NCBI RefSeq assembly: GCF_048263515.1
Contig: NZ_JBLXEC010000003.1
Span: forward strand, 175,621-239,620
Length of the DNA: 64,000 nucleotides
Direction of reading: 5' to 3'
Source: Marinovum sp048263515
Lineage (GTDB): Bacteria > Pseudomonadota > Alphaproteobacteria > Rhodobacterales > Rhodobacteraceae
Positions 55,101 to 63,383 of this stretch are shown here, one piece after another. Made by a program: the position numbers and the translations under genes. Numbering within the stretch: the first letter of the stretch is position 1; each line of letters begins with the position of its first letter. The notes below the pieces were generated by a model. That model saw only the letters and a list, made by a program, of their open reading frames with translations. It was not told the DNA's origin and searched no databases.

Positions 55101-58100
55101 GGCGGCGACGTGGAGATCCGGCAGGCGGCTGGCCAGTGCGTGCAGGGCCGTTTCCGGATCATCGCCATCGGCACAGGGGAGGGCGAGCTCGCCCGCGACC
55201 GCGGCCGCTTCCCTGGCGAGCTCCTCGTGGCGAGCGAAGATCCGGTCCGCCTCTTCGATGAGGGAGCTGTCCGCCCCGCGGCGCATCAGCATGATGCCGG
55301 CACGCGGCTCGGGCAGCCCGGAAATGGCCTCGGCAATCAAGACTGCCGTGCGGATCTCCTCCGTCGCCTCGATGCTCGCGACCAGCTCTGCGGCACGGGA
55401 ACTGTTCGCGGCAAGCTGCGCCTCGGCGCGACGGGCCCGCGCCTGGCGCGCGCGCTCGATCATCTCATGATCGAGCGTGCTGCGCCCCTTGAATGACAGA
55501 CAGAGCCTGGCAGCCTCCTCGCGCTCGTCGCGCGCGCTCTTGAGCTTCTTTTCGGAGGCGTCGACGTCCGACACCAATCCGGAAAGTGAGGTTGACGGCA
55601 TCTCAGCCTCGGCCACGAAATCCCTGAGCGGCTGGAGCGATCCGGTCTCGAGCGCGTAACGCAGGCGGTCGTCGCCCTGGGAGAGCTGTCCGATCGTCTC
55701 ATGGAAGCTGGCCAGCGCGTCGAGCGTCTCGGGATCGCTGTCCACGCCACTAAAGAGCGCGCCGAGCTGCGTGGCAAGGCGTGTATCGGACGCAAAGGCG
55801 TCACGCTTCTCCGCCCAGCGGGCATAGTCGCGCAGTGCAGAGGCTGCGGCTGGACGCCCGACCTCGGGGTCTCCGCCCAGCGTCTCGCTATAGAGCGCCC
55901 AGGCGGCCTTGTAGCGGGCGGAGAGGAACCGGAAGAGCCCGGCATTGTCGATGGCGTCGGCCGCGGTCTTGAGGTCCGTGGACGCGTGGTTGCCGGCGCG
56001 CGGCAGGCGCTCGCGGAGCGTGTCGCGCTCCCGTGCCAGGGCGCGCTGGCTTGCGGATGCTTCCCGCGCGGTCGAGGGCACGAGGCGTGCCTCGTCAGGC
56101 TGCCGGCGGTCGAGCACCTCTGTCGGGGTGCGGAGCAGCCGTTCGATATCGAGGCGCAGGTCCGAGAGCGTCAGCCCCTCGCCTTCGGAGATTTTAGCCC
56201 AGCGTGCCGGGAGCGCGGTCGCCAGGTCGCGCCGGTGCGTGAGCGCCCCCCTGCGGCCATCGAGCCGCTCGATCTCAGCGGCCATGGCGGCCGGATCGAT
56301 CGTGCCATTTTGGCGTCCGGCCATGTCGGCGGCCGAGGCAATGGTGGAATCGACTTCATCGTCTTCGGGATCGGTCAGGATTTCGACCAGAACAGCTGCC
56401 GCGGCCGTAGCCGCATCCCGGGCTTCGCAGACTTCAAAGGCGGCGCGGCGCATGTCTACATCGAGGAGCTGGTCGACGAGATCCGCGTCGGTGTCGGGGT
56501 TGCGGACGATGGCGGCCAGTGCCACCCGCGTCGGTGCAGCGCGGGCCAGCACTGGATCGTCCGGCAGGAAGGCGCGCAGCGGGCCGTCTTTGGTTTCGGT
56601 CCGGAATGCCTCAATGGCGCGTGCGAGCGCGGCGAGATCCGTGGCGATGTCCTCGGCCTCATCAGCGCGCAGTGGGGCCTTGCGAGCCTCCCGCCAGAGC
56701 GCGGCGATGCGGTCGGCATCGTGGAGCCGGTCGACAACCATGCGGGCGTCGCCTTCGATCTCGGTCCGGGTTTCCTTTTCAAGTGTTTCAGGGGCCGAAA
56801 TCCGCAGACGCCGGATGTCGCGTGGCAGGCCGTCGATATGCTGCGCGGTCGCAATGGCGCGCCCCACGGCTTCGTGGACGGTCATCCCGCAGGCGCCGAG
56901 CTTGGTGCCGAGCATGTCGAGATAGGCCTGCATCTCCGAGCGGCGTCGCGTGAGGGCCTCGTGCCGGGCCCTGTGCGCCGCGGCCGATCCGGCGGGCGGC
57001 CGCTCCATCCCCAGGCGGTCTTCGAGGCTCTGGAAGACGGCATCGCGCGAGCCACGGCCGGCTTGCAGCGGCAGGATGAACTCGCCAAGGCCCGCGGAGT
57101 CGAGGCGATTGCGCACCACGTCGAGCGCGGTCAGCTTTTCGGCCACGAACAGGACTTTCTTGCCGTCTGCCATCGCCGACGCGATCAAGTTGACGATGGT
57201 CTGGCTCTTGCCCGATCCGGGAGGGCCTTCGATGGCGACATTCGTCCCGTTGGCGACATCCACGAGGGAGGAGAACTGGGAGGCATCCGCGTCCATAACG
57301 AGGCGGGGAACCTGACGCTCCACGTCCGGGTCATCGGTGTCATAGACCTCGGCATAGGTGGCACCGTCGCCGCCGACCGAGGAGAGCATCTCCTCAATGA
57401 GCGGGCTTTCGACCACGTGACCGTTGTCGGGATCGAGGTCGCGATACATGGCGATGCGCGAGGACGGGAAGACGCCGACCAGCGCTTCTCGACGCACAGA
57501 CCAGTGCCAGCCGGAGGGTGCGAGATCGGTCACGGCCGCGAGGTAATCCTCAACCGAGCCCTCGTCGTAGGCAGGAAGCTCCAGGCCGAATTGCGCACTG
57601 AGGGTCTGAGCAAGCGTCGTGTTGAGGCCGAGTTCGTTCTCGCCGCAGATGTGATATTCGGCCCCGCCAGGCGCTTTCTTCCTGGACATCCGGACTTCGA
57701 GGAGCAGGAGCGGCGAGCGCGCTGGCGTTCGCGAAGAGCCGGGCTCGTTCCATTCCAGGATGCCGAAGACAGCGTGGAGCACGTTGACGCCGGTTTCCCG
57801 CTCGAAGGCATGGCCGCGATCGTGGAGCGAGCGGCCAACTCGGTCGAGCCGCTCCGGTAGGAGTAGTGTCTGGATATCGGCGTCGTCGTGGCGGCCGTCG
57901 TCGGGACTCTCGCTCGGCTTGGGCAAAATGTAGTCGGGAGAGATGCCGTGATTGCGCGCATGCGCGGCCAGCGACGTGTTCTCTTCTGTCTGTCTTTCGG
58001 GAAGGCCCAGTTCCGCGCGCACGCGGTCCTTCAAGGCTCGCTCGAGGTCGATTTCCTTTTGGCCATACTCGGGGTCGGTCGGATCGAGCGCTGCGGAGTC

Positions 58101-58448
58101 CGCGAGATGCTTCTCGTCTGTGGTTCGGGCAATCTCGAGCGCGTCGAGAAATTCGTCGGTCTGTTCGTCGGGCAAGGGTTCGTCGATCGGCGGCAGAGCC
58201 ACGAGGCGCATTGGACGCTGGTTATGCAACCGCTCAGCCAACACACCGGGCAGCTCGTCCACAAACCGGATCAGGCTCGACGAATTCTGGCGAAAGGGCA
58301 CTTGGATGAGCGGGTTGCGCCGTGAGCTATCCAGAAGCCTGGCGCGCAGGTGTTGGATGCGATCTCGGACCAAGTTGCAGATTCCAGATCGCTCCGAAGT
58401 CTCGGCGTAGTCTTGAGTGGTCTGTTCAGCGGAAGAATGGGCGGTCAT
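52167..58448 (-). CDS. Giant SF1 helicase with DUF4011-type N-terminus, Vsr-like nuclease and BRCT domain
   Basis: 2093 residues. N-terminal 350 residues look like DUF4011 (LLDSSRRNPLIQVPF; YHICGENELGLNTTL). Helicase core: motif I GPPGSGKSQTI (about 410), motif II VVIDEASQM and III VGDTKQLPP (about 1290-1315), and ETIQGDERDVIMIS plus LNVLFSRAKE near the end of the core. A Vsr/DUF559-like endonuclease follows (AVECDGAPYHSSRSSRDRDRLRQ...GWHFHRIWSTDWF, about 1620-1670), then an Ala/Glu coiled coil, a helical TerB-like region (about 1800-1960) and a BRCT domain (GKTFVLTGKMSMGPRSLIGNEIARRGG, about 1996-2085). AGGAG precedes the start. No signal or membrane part. Most likely a DNA-targeting defence protein. 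Confidence 0.8.
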   Translation of the reverse strand: MTAHSSAEQTTQDYAETSERSGICNLVRDRIQHLRARLLDSSRRNPLIQVPFRQNSSSLIRFVDELPGVLAERLHNQRPMRLVALPPIDEPLPDEQTDEFLDALEIARTTDEKHLADSAALDPTDPEYGQKEIDLERALKDRVRAELGLPERQTEENTSLAAHARNHGISPDYILPKPSESPDDGRHDDADIQTLLLPERLDRVGRSLHDRGHAFERETGVNVLHAVFGILEWNEPGSSRTPARSPLLLLEVRMSRKKAPGGAEYHICGENELGLNTTLAQTLSAQFGLELPAYDEGSVEDYLAAVTDLAPSGWHWSVRREALVGVFPSSRIAMYRDLDPDNGHVVESPLIEEMLSSVGGDGATYAEVYDTDDPDVERQVPRLVMDADASQFSSLVDVANGTNVAIEGPPGSGKSQTIVNLIASAMADGKKVLFVAEKLTALDVVRNRLDSAGLGEFILPLQAGRGSRDAVFQSLEDRLGMERPPAGSAAAHRARHEALTRRRSEMQAYLDMLGTKLGACGMTVHEAVGRAIATAQHIDGLPRDIRRLRISAPETLEKETRTEIEGDARMVVDRLHDADRIAALWREARKAPLRADEAEDIATDLAALARAIEAFRTETKDGPLRAFLPDDPVLARAAPTRVALAAIVRNPDTDADLVDQLLDVDMRRAAFEVCEARDAATAAAAVLVEILTDPEDDEVDSTIASAADMAGRQNGTIDPAAMAAEIERLDGRRGALTHRRDLATALPARWAKISEGEGLTLSDLRLDIERLLRTPTEVLDRRQPDEARLVPSTAREASASQRALARERDTLRERLPRAGNHASTDLKTAADAIDNAGLFRFLSARYKAAWALYSETLGGDPEVGRPAAASALRDYARWAEKRDAFASDTRLATQLGALFSGVDSDPETLDALASFHETIGQLSQGDDRLRYALETGSLQPLRDFVAEAEMPSTSLSGLVSDVDASEKKLKSARDEREEAARLCLSFKGRSTLDHEMIERARQARARRAEAQLAANSSRAAELVASIEATEEIRTAVLIAEAISGLPEPRAGIMLMRRGADSSLIEEADRIFARHEELAREAAAVAGELALPCADGDDPETALHALASRLPDLHVAARRAEGLIDQARLLRALAALEARGLQPLTDWVQSEEGQTQRANLPVIVEAIYARSLTDHLQARFGRTLDAYDGADLNRLRRDIARIDRELTNLSRLAIREELIENSHPPVGNGIGKVGTYTEMSLIRHELNKQRNRVGVRDLTARAGAALIDLKPCWMMSPLAVAQYLHGQFAFDLVVIDEASQMTPENALGAIMRARQVVIVGDTKQLPPTNFFSKVLDDSDEDEDVRTDSESILDMANTTFTPVRQLRWHYRSRHLNLIAISNKMVYDGQLTIFPAARDGDPELGVELVKVEGEYRKGRNIPEARAIVAGAIQHMRDHPERSLGLATMNKDQTELIVTEFERERARNPHVEAYIERWAERDDGLEEFFVKNLETIQGDERDVIMISTLYGPDPETGKTYQRFGPVNSVHGHRRLNVLFSRAKEKIVTYSSMVPTDIQADGKAYGVQMLRAWLEFSRTGQLGDIQVERGETDSPFEDFVIAQIEAAGYEAVPQVGASGFKIDIGVRHPDWPYGFILAVECDGAPYHSSRSSRDRDRLRQQVLEGLGWHFHRIWSTDWFRDPRGQIEKLRAALDAALARAKTEEAERQQTRAEAVERARKAAEEAATRAAETEEAAKAERAEMALAKKAAKTDAKAEPNDARQGRLFEEPSTVPSVAPDVADIGRGPKPSLSEQALARIEQWREDQAYDCFNRTATTRKRGFYWLGFLEGIAASDAIEDGEYEGLIAEAREIDAFFGDAGESRITDMLTEALEDSGGDLMTAISIQCEALRETLDDPAHAAEKDIINTFLGFCAGIICDGRITSGEARKIYARFHSDPALAKAPIFVHLRWAVDEALADAVLDEEEAEEIREWIAELVTDGHADTGVANIGGALSPTDPITDAGAIDLEGKTFVLTGKMSMGPRSLIGNEIARRGGILKNTVSDETHYVVVSNTASRHWKTTHYGTKIEAALRKIEAGHAMRFVAEHALASALVRLDT

Positions 58449-58780
58449 GGGAGCTCCTGGCGCTTGCCACGTGGATATTATCCATCAGCCTCTCTGCCAA
58501 AGGAAATAACTACTTGAAATTGATCTGCGGAACTATGCTGGCTTCATGCATGCGCAATTTCGCGCAAAAGCCAATAAAAAAATGGATTTTTTGAAACCTG
58601 AACATTGAAATACGGTGCGCTTCGCCTTGGGAGAATGAAACCCATACGGAAGGGCTGATTATCGCGGGATGGCGTCAATTATACCCGCTGCCCTGCGCTT
58701 GCCGTTGCCCCGCCTGAGAGAGGATCTCGATGCCCACGTTGGCCCCTGCTTTGGTGGGCCTTCCCTCCCCTATTTTGCCC
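58449..58780. other. Gap between the nuclease and helicase genes
   Basis: 332 AT-richer bases with no recognisable gene on either strand. It should hold the helicase promoter on the minus strand (AT-rich around 58560-58600, with short T and A runs). I cannot point to a specific -35/-10 pair. Confidence 0.4.
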
Positions 58781-59671
58781 TTATCGGCTTCCAAACGGGT
58801 CCCGCTTGGCGCGCGGGTAGGCGCGAGATCCCTGAGGTGGTGAAGTCTCCTTGTTACTGGCATTCGCACGGTAAGTAAGCTCAGCGAGTTGGCCTTCACG
58901 CTTCTCGAACACGGCAACCCGCACATTCGAGATAGACAATTTGTCGGCCAACCGTGAGATGTCTGCGGTAGAGGTGCCCCAACTTCCCGGCACGACAAGG
59001 ATGGACATCCGGCCATCCGCTGCTCGAAGGGCTGCCATCGCGAGGGTCTCCACGAGGTATCGGCGATGCCGCGTGCCGCGATGTCCTTTGCATTCCACAG
59101 CGGCGACCGGTCGCCCGTCTCGCAGGACGGTGAAGTCCGACGGCACAAGACTGTCCTTCGCTGTGCGAACGATTTCGACATCGTGACCGAGCTTGAGCTT
59201 TGAGGGATGCCGCCTGAGGAACGTGAAAACCTCCTCCTCAAAGGCCATAGCCCGTTTCATCCGCTCATGCCCCGCAACACGTCGGCCGTGCTCCTGCTCG
59301 GCGCGCCGCAGAGCGATGTCGAGTTGCCTTCTCGACACCTCGCCAGAAAAAAACTTCGGCGCGAGCTCATCGGCTAACTGTCTGGAAATAATTGAGATCT
59401 GCGACAGTTTGAGGACGCCTGTCATCGGAACCCACCGTTCTTCTTCCTCGAGTGCTTTGGGCGCGTTCTCTTTCATCCAATTTACTGCCGCGAGAGGGTT
59501 CCTGAGGCTCGCTGGTTCCACGCCACGAAGCTGCGCGACCTGGGCGAGCAGTTGGCTGGCATCATTGCATCCGTAGCGACCTGGGTCGTCAACGGCCGCT
59601 GAAAGTGCGTTGCCGAAGGCGATCCAGCTCCGGGTTTCGGCGAGCTCTCTCAGGGTAAGTCCACGTGCCAT
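58781..59671 (-). CDS. Predicted PD-(D/E)XK nuclease
   Basis: 296 residues. The central part has AMAFEEEVFTFLRR (about residue 145), then VPSDF (Asp179) and AAVECKGHRG (Glu193, Lys195): the E...D...ExK arrangement of restriction-endonuclease-fold nucleases. A region SILVVPGSWGTSTADISRLADKL follows; the N-terminal 130 residues are helical and unrecognised. It is divergent from tnsA with only 78 bases between starts and points towards the giant helicase. It has no clear Shine-Dalgarno, so the mRNA may be leaderless. Cargo nuclease or transposition accessory are both possible. Confidence 0.65.
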   Translation of the reverse strand: MARGLTLRELAETRSWIAFGNALSAAVDDPGRYGCNDASQLLAQVAQLRGVEPASLRNPLAAVNWMKENAPKALEEEERWVPMTGVLKLSQISIISRQLADELAPKFFSGEVSRRQLDIALRRAEQEHGRRVAGHERMKRAMAFEEEVFTFLRRHPSKLKLGHDVEIVRTAKDSLVPSDFTVLRDGRPVAAVECKGHRGTRHRRYLVETLAMAALRAADGRMSILVVPGSWGTSTADISRLADKLSISNVRVAVFEKREGQLAELTYRANASNKETSPPQGSRAYPRAKRDPFGSR

Positions 59672-59718
59672 GAGAGAATGATATCAATAAATGACTCAGG
59701 AAAACAGCAGTTTGTGTG

Positions 59719-59731
59719 TTATTGTCAATAA
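59719..59731. promoter_or_regulatory. Palindrome in the nuclease/tnsA divergent promoter gap
   Basis: TTATTG-T-CAATAA, with TCAATAA repeated directly at 59684-59690 (41 bases away). It sits between the two divergent starts, and could be an operator for autoregulation or a TnsB-binding site. Short motifs in AT-rich DNA, so chance is possible. Confidence 0.35.
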
Positions 59732-59749
59732 CGAATCGAGGGCACTGAA

Positions 59750-60466
59750 ATGAAGATGGACCGGAAATCGCATCCGGTCGCGCGCGATGTTCGGAAGAAG
59801 GGGCAGCAGAAGAAAGCCCACTACTCCTCTGCTGGCCGTGCGCATCTGATGCAGATGGAAAGCCGCTTGGAAACGAGTGGAGCCATCGCGATGGGGCTCG
59901 ATCCCCGGGTCCTGTCGATACGCTCTCAACCGATGACCTTCGATCTTTTGACTGGACGAGCTTATCCCAGCGTCGCTGCGCTTCAGGACGCGCAGAAGCT
60001 CTACGGGTTTCGGTGCGTAAAATACACACCCGACTTCGAAGCGGACCTCGGCGGCTCAAAGGTGCTCGTCGAGGTCAAGCATCGCGCACTGATCAACCAA
60101 AACCCCAAAGTGCTCGAATATCCGAGCATCCTGGCACGGTATGGATATCGCCTGATCCTCCTCGATGATCACATTCTTGAGGACACTTATGTGCGCAACC
60201 TCCGCCTCTTGAACAACGCACGTAGCGTCCGACCGCTCCCGAGGGCTGCGATAGCAGACACAATCGCAACTTGCGGGAATGCGCCTTCATATGGCGACCT
60301 TCTCTCCGCCGGTGTTAACGAGGGGGACCTACTGACAGCGCTTGCCCTTGGCCACCTGACCTTCGACATCCGGTTTGCCCGGCTGAACTACGACACCGTC
60401 ATCTCGGCCGATGGCGATACCGCCGCTCACCTGAAGGAGTTGCCCCTTGTCAGTATCCGTCACTGA
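59750..60466 (+). CDS. tnsA: Transposon Tn7-like transposition protein TnsA
   Basis: 238 residues. The TnsA endonuclease fold is shown by Asp95 in VKYTPDFEADL and Glu108/Lys110 in VLVEVKHRALINQNPKV, with an upstream Glu (Glu41 in ESRLETS) as the likely third acidic residue. The C-terminal part (from about 170) fits the domain that contacts TnsC. TnsA cuts the 5' strands at transposon ends, making the element cut-and-paste rather than replicative. GAGGG precedes the ATG. It overlaps tnsB by 20 bases. Confidence 0.85.
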   Translation: MKMDRKSHPVARDVRKKGQQKKAHYSSAGRAHLMQMESRLETSGAIAMGLDPRVLSIRSQPMTFDLLTGRAYPSVAALQDAQKLYGFRCVKYTPDFEADLGGSKVLVEVKHRALINQNPKVLEYPSILARYGYRLILLDDHILEDTYVRNLRLLNNARSVRPLPRAAIADTIATCGNAPSYGDLLSAGVNEGDLLTALALGHLTFDIRFARLNYDTVISADGDTAAHLKELPLVSIRH

Positions 60467-62405
60467 ACTCGCAGAGATGCACGGCTGGCGCCGCGATGAG
60501 AAGTTGAGCTTTGTCTCGCGGGCGGACGGAACCGTTGCATTGGAAGATGTGTCTGGCAATCCCGTTCAAGTCACGGAAATTGCCTATCGCGATCTAATCT
60601 CGGCAGGGTATGCGAGGAAGCCAGGTTCCGAGACAGATTTGGACTTCATTCCAAACAAGAAGGCACGGCGTAAGCAGCAAATGTGTCTGTTTGCCGTTCG
60701 GCGTGATGAGGAACTGCGCGCGAACGGAAACGCCCCCTGCCGCGCATTTGAGATACTCAAGGAAGAACTTTTGGCCCACCCCCATCATGGTCCTTCTGTG
60801 CCCGAGAAGTTCAATCCTAAGACACTGAGTAACTGGAAGAAAAAACTGAAAAAAGGCGGGCCGGGGGCCTTAATGCCGCGCAGTGATAAGCAAGGCAATC
60901 CATATGCTCGACATGATGAGCTATACGAAGGCTTTGTCTATGACGTCCTCGAGGATCTTTATCTGAAGAGTGGTCGGATATCCATTTCCCTCGCCGCCAT
61001 TAAGGCTGAGGATCTTTATAGGGACAAATGCGAAGAGGTGGGCATAGAACCCAATGACTGTGCAAAGAAGTCATTCATGGCGGTGCTGGCAACATTGCGA
61101 GCAGACGATGTCATCAAGGCACGCAACGACACTGAGACTTCGAGGAAGATGCGCCTCCAAGCCGTATTTTATTCGCGGGTGAACTACCCCTTCGATTTGG
61201 TGGAAATCGACACGACACCGGCCAACGCTCACGTCCGTGGTCGGGATGGCAATTGGATTGGCCGACCTACTGTTAGCGCGGCGGTTGACGCAGCGACGGG
61301 TGCAGTCCTCGGCCTGCGGTTCAGCCTCGACGCGCCCAAGGAGATTCTAACAGTTCAAACCTTGAAAGATGTGATGTCCCCACGCGATGAAGATTTCTTC
61401 GATCGTCACGGAATCGAAAACCGTATCCAAATGAATGGGGTTCCCCAGATCCTGAGCTGTGACCAGGGAAGTGAGAACAGCGGCGAGTGGCTTCCGGGCA
61501 TTATTGCCTATTCCGGGATGGAGCTGGGCAAAAACTGCCCGGGTTGCCCCGACAAGAAACCTTTTGTCGAGCGGTTCAATAGGGAGCTAAGCCGCTTCTT
61601 CGAAACACTGCCTGGTGCGACGACTTCACCCACAATGCCCAATAAGACCCGAACGGACAAAGCTATGGTGGAGGCTTGCATGACCCTCGAAGAGCTTGAG
61701 AGCGAAACCTACAAGTGGCTTTATGATGACTATTTCAAGAAGGTGCGGCGCCTTATCCACTCTCCGCTGCGGGTTCCGGAGTCTCCGACAGATAGCTGGA
61801 ACCGATTAGTGCAAGGCATGGCTCGTATGCCAATCGGACCCGAAGAAATCGCGCAAATCTTCATGGCCGAAGAAGAGGGACGGAAGCTACAGCACTACGG
61901 GATCGATGTTCGTGGTGTCCAGTATCACTCTCCGGAACTGAAGGAGCTGATCTCGACGCTCGGTCGCAAAGCCACCGTAGATGTTCGGTATGACCTCACT
62001 GACATCCGGGCCATCGCGGTGATTCACGACGTAGAGGAAATCGAGAACCCTTTGATTGTGCCTGCAAAGTCTAAAGAAATCGCTCCTATCAGTTATGACG
62101 ATGTGAAGCGGATTAAGAAACTCAGTCCCGAAGCGAAAAAGCAAGATCGCAAGGCACGCACCAAGACATATGATATCGCCTCGGCCGCACAGAAGCTCGC
62201 TGAAGAGCGCGGCACGGGTAAGATCTCGAATGTGCGGGAGGCGAAGAAAAAGGAGCGCATGCGTCAGAAAGCCGCCGAAATGAAAGAGCGCGCCCGGACA
62301 CCTCCGCTCCAGCCAACTTCCGCGATGGCCTCAGTGAACCAACCTACTCCGCGGATGCCTGTTCACCGCCGCGAAAGGACTCCGCAAATGGATATCTTGG
62401 AGTAG
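60447..62405 (+). CDS. tnsB: Transposase TnsB (Mu/TniA-type DDE integrase)
   Basis: 652 residues, starting at TTG 60447 with AAGGAG seven bases upstream, inside the tnsA 3' end. The catalytic triad is visible: Asp255 in LVEIDTTPAN, Asp339 in LSCDQGSENSG and Glu375 in FVERFNRELSRFFE, a D,D-35-E spacing. The N-terminal 230 residues are DNA-binding helical regions; a Mu-type C-terminal beta-barrel domain follows the core, and a basic tail (about 560-652, KKKERMRQKAAEMKERAR) should contact TnsC. TnsB binds the ends and joins 3' strands to the target. Confidence 0.9.
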   Translation: MSVSVTELAEMHGWRRDEKLSFVSRADGTVALEDVSGNPVQVTEIAYRDLISAGYARKPGSETDLDFIPNKKARRKQQMCLFAVRRDEELRANGNAPCRAFEILKEELLAHPHHGPSVPEKFNPKTLSNWKKKLKKGGPGALMPRSDKQGNPYARHDELYEGFVYDVLEDLYLKSGRISISLAAIKAEDLYRDKCEEVGIEPNDCAKKSFMAVLATLRADDVIKARNDTETSRKMRLQAVFYSRVNYPFDLVEIDTTPANAHVRGRDGNWIGRPTVSAAVDAATGAVLGLRFSLDAPKEILTVQTLKDVMSPRDEDFFDRHGIENRIQMNGVPQILSCDQGSENSGEWLPGIIAYSGMELGKNCPGCPDKKPFVERFNRELSRFFETLPGATTSPTMPNKTRTDKAMVEACMTLEELESETYKWLYDDYFKKVRRLIHSPLRVPESPTDSWNRLVQGMARMPIGPEEIAQIFMAEEEGRKLQHYGIDVRGVQYHSPELKELISTLGRKATVDVRYDLTDIRAIAVIHDVEEIENPLIVPAKSKEIAPISYDDVKRIKKLSPEAKKQDRKARTKTYDIASAAQKLAEERGTGKISNVREAKKKERMRQKAAEMKERARTPPLQPTSAMASVNQPTPRMPVHRRERTPQMDILE

Positions 62406-62408
62406 ATC

Positions 62409-63383
62409 ATGACCAACAATGCCGTCCCCGCATTGTCGCAGATTGTCTTGCACGAGGCCCTACGGGAAGCCTTGTCTGCCGTGGAGTTCTTACTTAGCAC
62501 GAAGCAACCCACCGAGGGCTGCCTCGTGCCGCTTCTCGGTCCGACGCGCGTCGGCAAGAAATCGGTAGCACGGCACCTGCTGTCGAACGCTGGAGCCGCC
62601 AACTCGCTCTTGCCCATGGAGGATGTCATCTATTGCAGCCTTCCCCCCCAATCGAGCGGGAAGAATATCTACGGGGCCATCTTGGGAAAGATCGTGGGGA
62701 AGTCCCCTCGGCCGAATGAAAACGCCAGCTCCATCCGGGACCGGCTGTTTCGGGCGATTGATCAACTCGCCATTAAGGTTGTGGTGATCGATGAGGTGAA
62801 CCACCTGATCGAACGCGGGGCGAACCTTGCCCCGCGGGAGGCTGCTGACCATTTGAAGACCATCGTCGATGAGACAGGCATCAGCGTCATAGCCCTCGGC
62901 CTGCCGCGGTTTCAGAAGATCATCGATGAGAACGAACAGCTGCGTGATCGGGCCTGCGCTACGACAATCCTGAGGCCCTATGATTGGCAGCAGGACGCAG
63001 AACGCGCCGCCTTTGCGGACACGGTCGACGTCGCGCTGCTCAAGCTTGAGCGATCCGGGCTGCCAGTGGCGCTCGACTTCGAGGACATCGTGCGACGCCT
63101 ATACGGGGCGTCGGGCGGGCGCGTCCCCGTCATGATGCGTCTGCTGAAGCTCTGCGCCCTGAAAAAGCAGGCGCCGCAAACTCTGGAACTGGCGGATTTC
63201 GCGCTTGCGGCTCGCGCCATGCAGCAGTCCGGCATCCCGACGTCCTCGTTCTTCAAAACCGAGGAACCGGACGAGGTCGATATCCTGCGATCCTTCGCAT
63301 GCACGATGGGTGAGGCAGGCCTCGAGTTCTCCATCGAGAGCCTTGCCGGATTCGATCTTGTGCACGGAGCGCATTCAGCATGA
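62409..63383 (+). CDS. tnsC: AAA+ transposition regulator TnsC (TniB family)
   Basis: 324 residues. Walker A LGPTRVGKKS (about residues 43-52), Walker B KVVVIDEVNHLIERG (about 123) and a TniB-like GISVIALGLPRFQKII segment. TnsC forms ATP-dependent filaments on target DNA and connects the TniQ-chosen target to TnsAB. Shorter than Tn7 TnsC (555) but normal for the TniB-sized group. It starts four bases after the tnsB stop and overlaps tniQ (ATGA). Confidence 0.87.
   Translation: MTNNAVPALSQIVLHEALREALSAVEFLLSTKQPTEGCLVPLLGPTRVGKKSVARHLLSNAGAANSLLPMEDVIYCSLPPQSSGKNIYGAILGKIVGKSPRPNENASSIRDRLFRAIDQLAIKVVVIDEVNHLIERGANLAPREAADHLKTIVDETGISVIALGLPRFQKIIDENEQLRDRACATTILRPYDWQQDAERAAFADTVDVALLKLERSGLPVALDFEDIVRRLYGASGGRVPVMMRLLKLCALKKQAPQTLELADFALAARAMQQSGIPTSSFFKTEEPDEVDILRSFACTMGEAGLEFSIESLAGFDLVHGAHSA

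Noticed and set aside
52659..57860. Long open frames (945 and 719 codons) antisense to the giant helicase
   Set aside because: The minus-strand frame carries all helicase and nuclease motifs; the plus-strand frames show only GC-driven openness.
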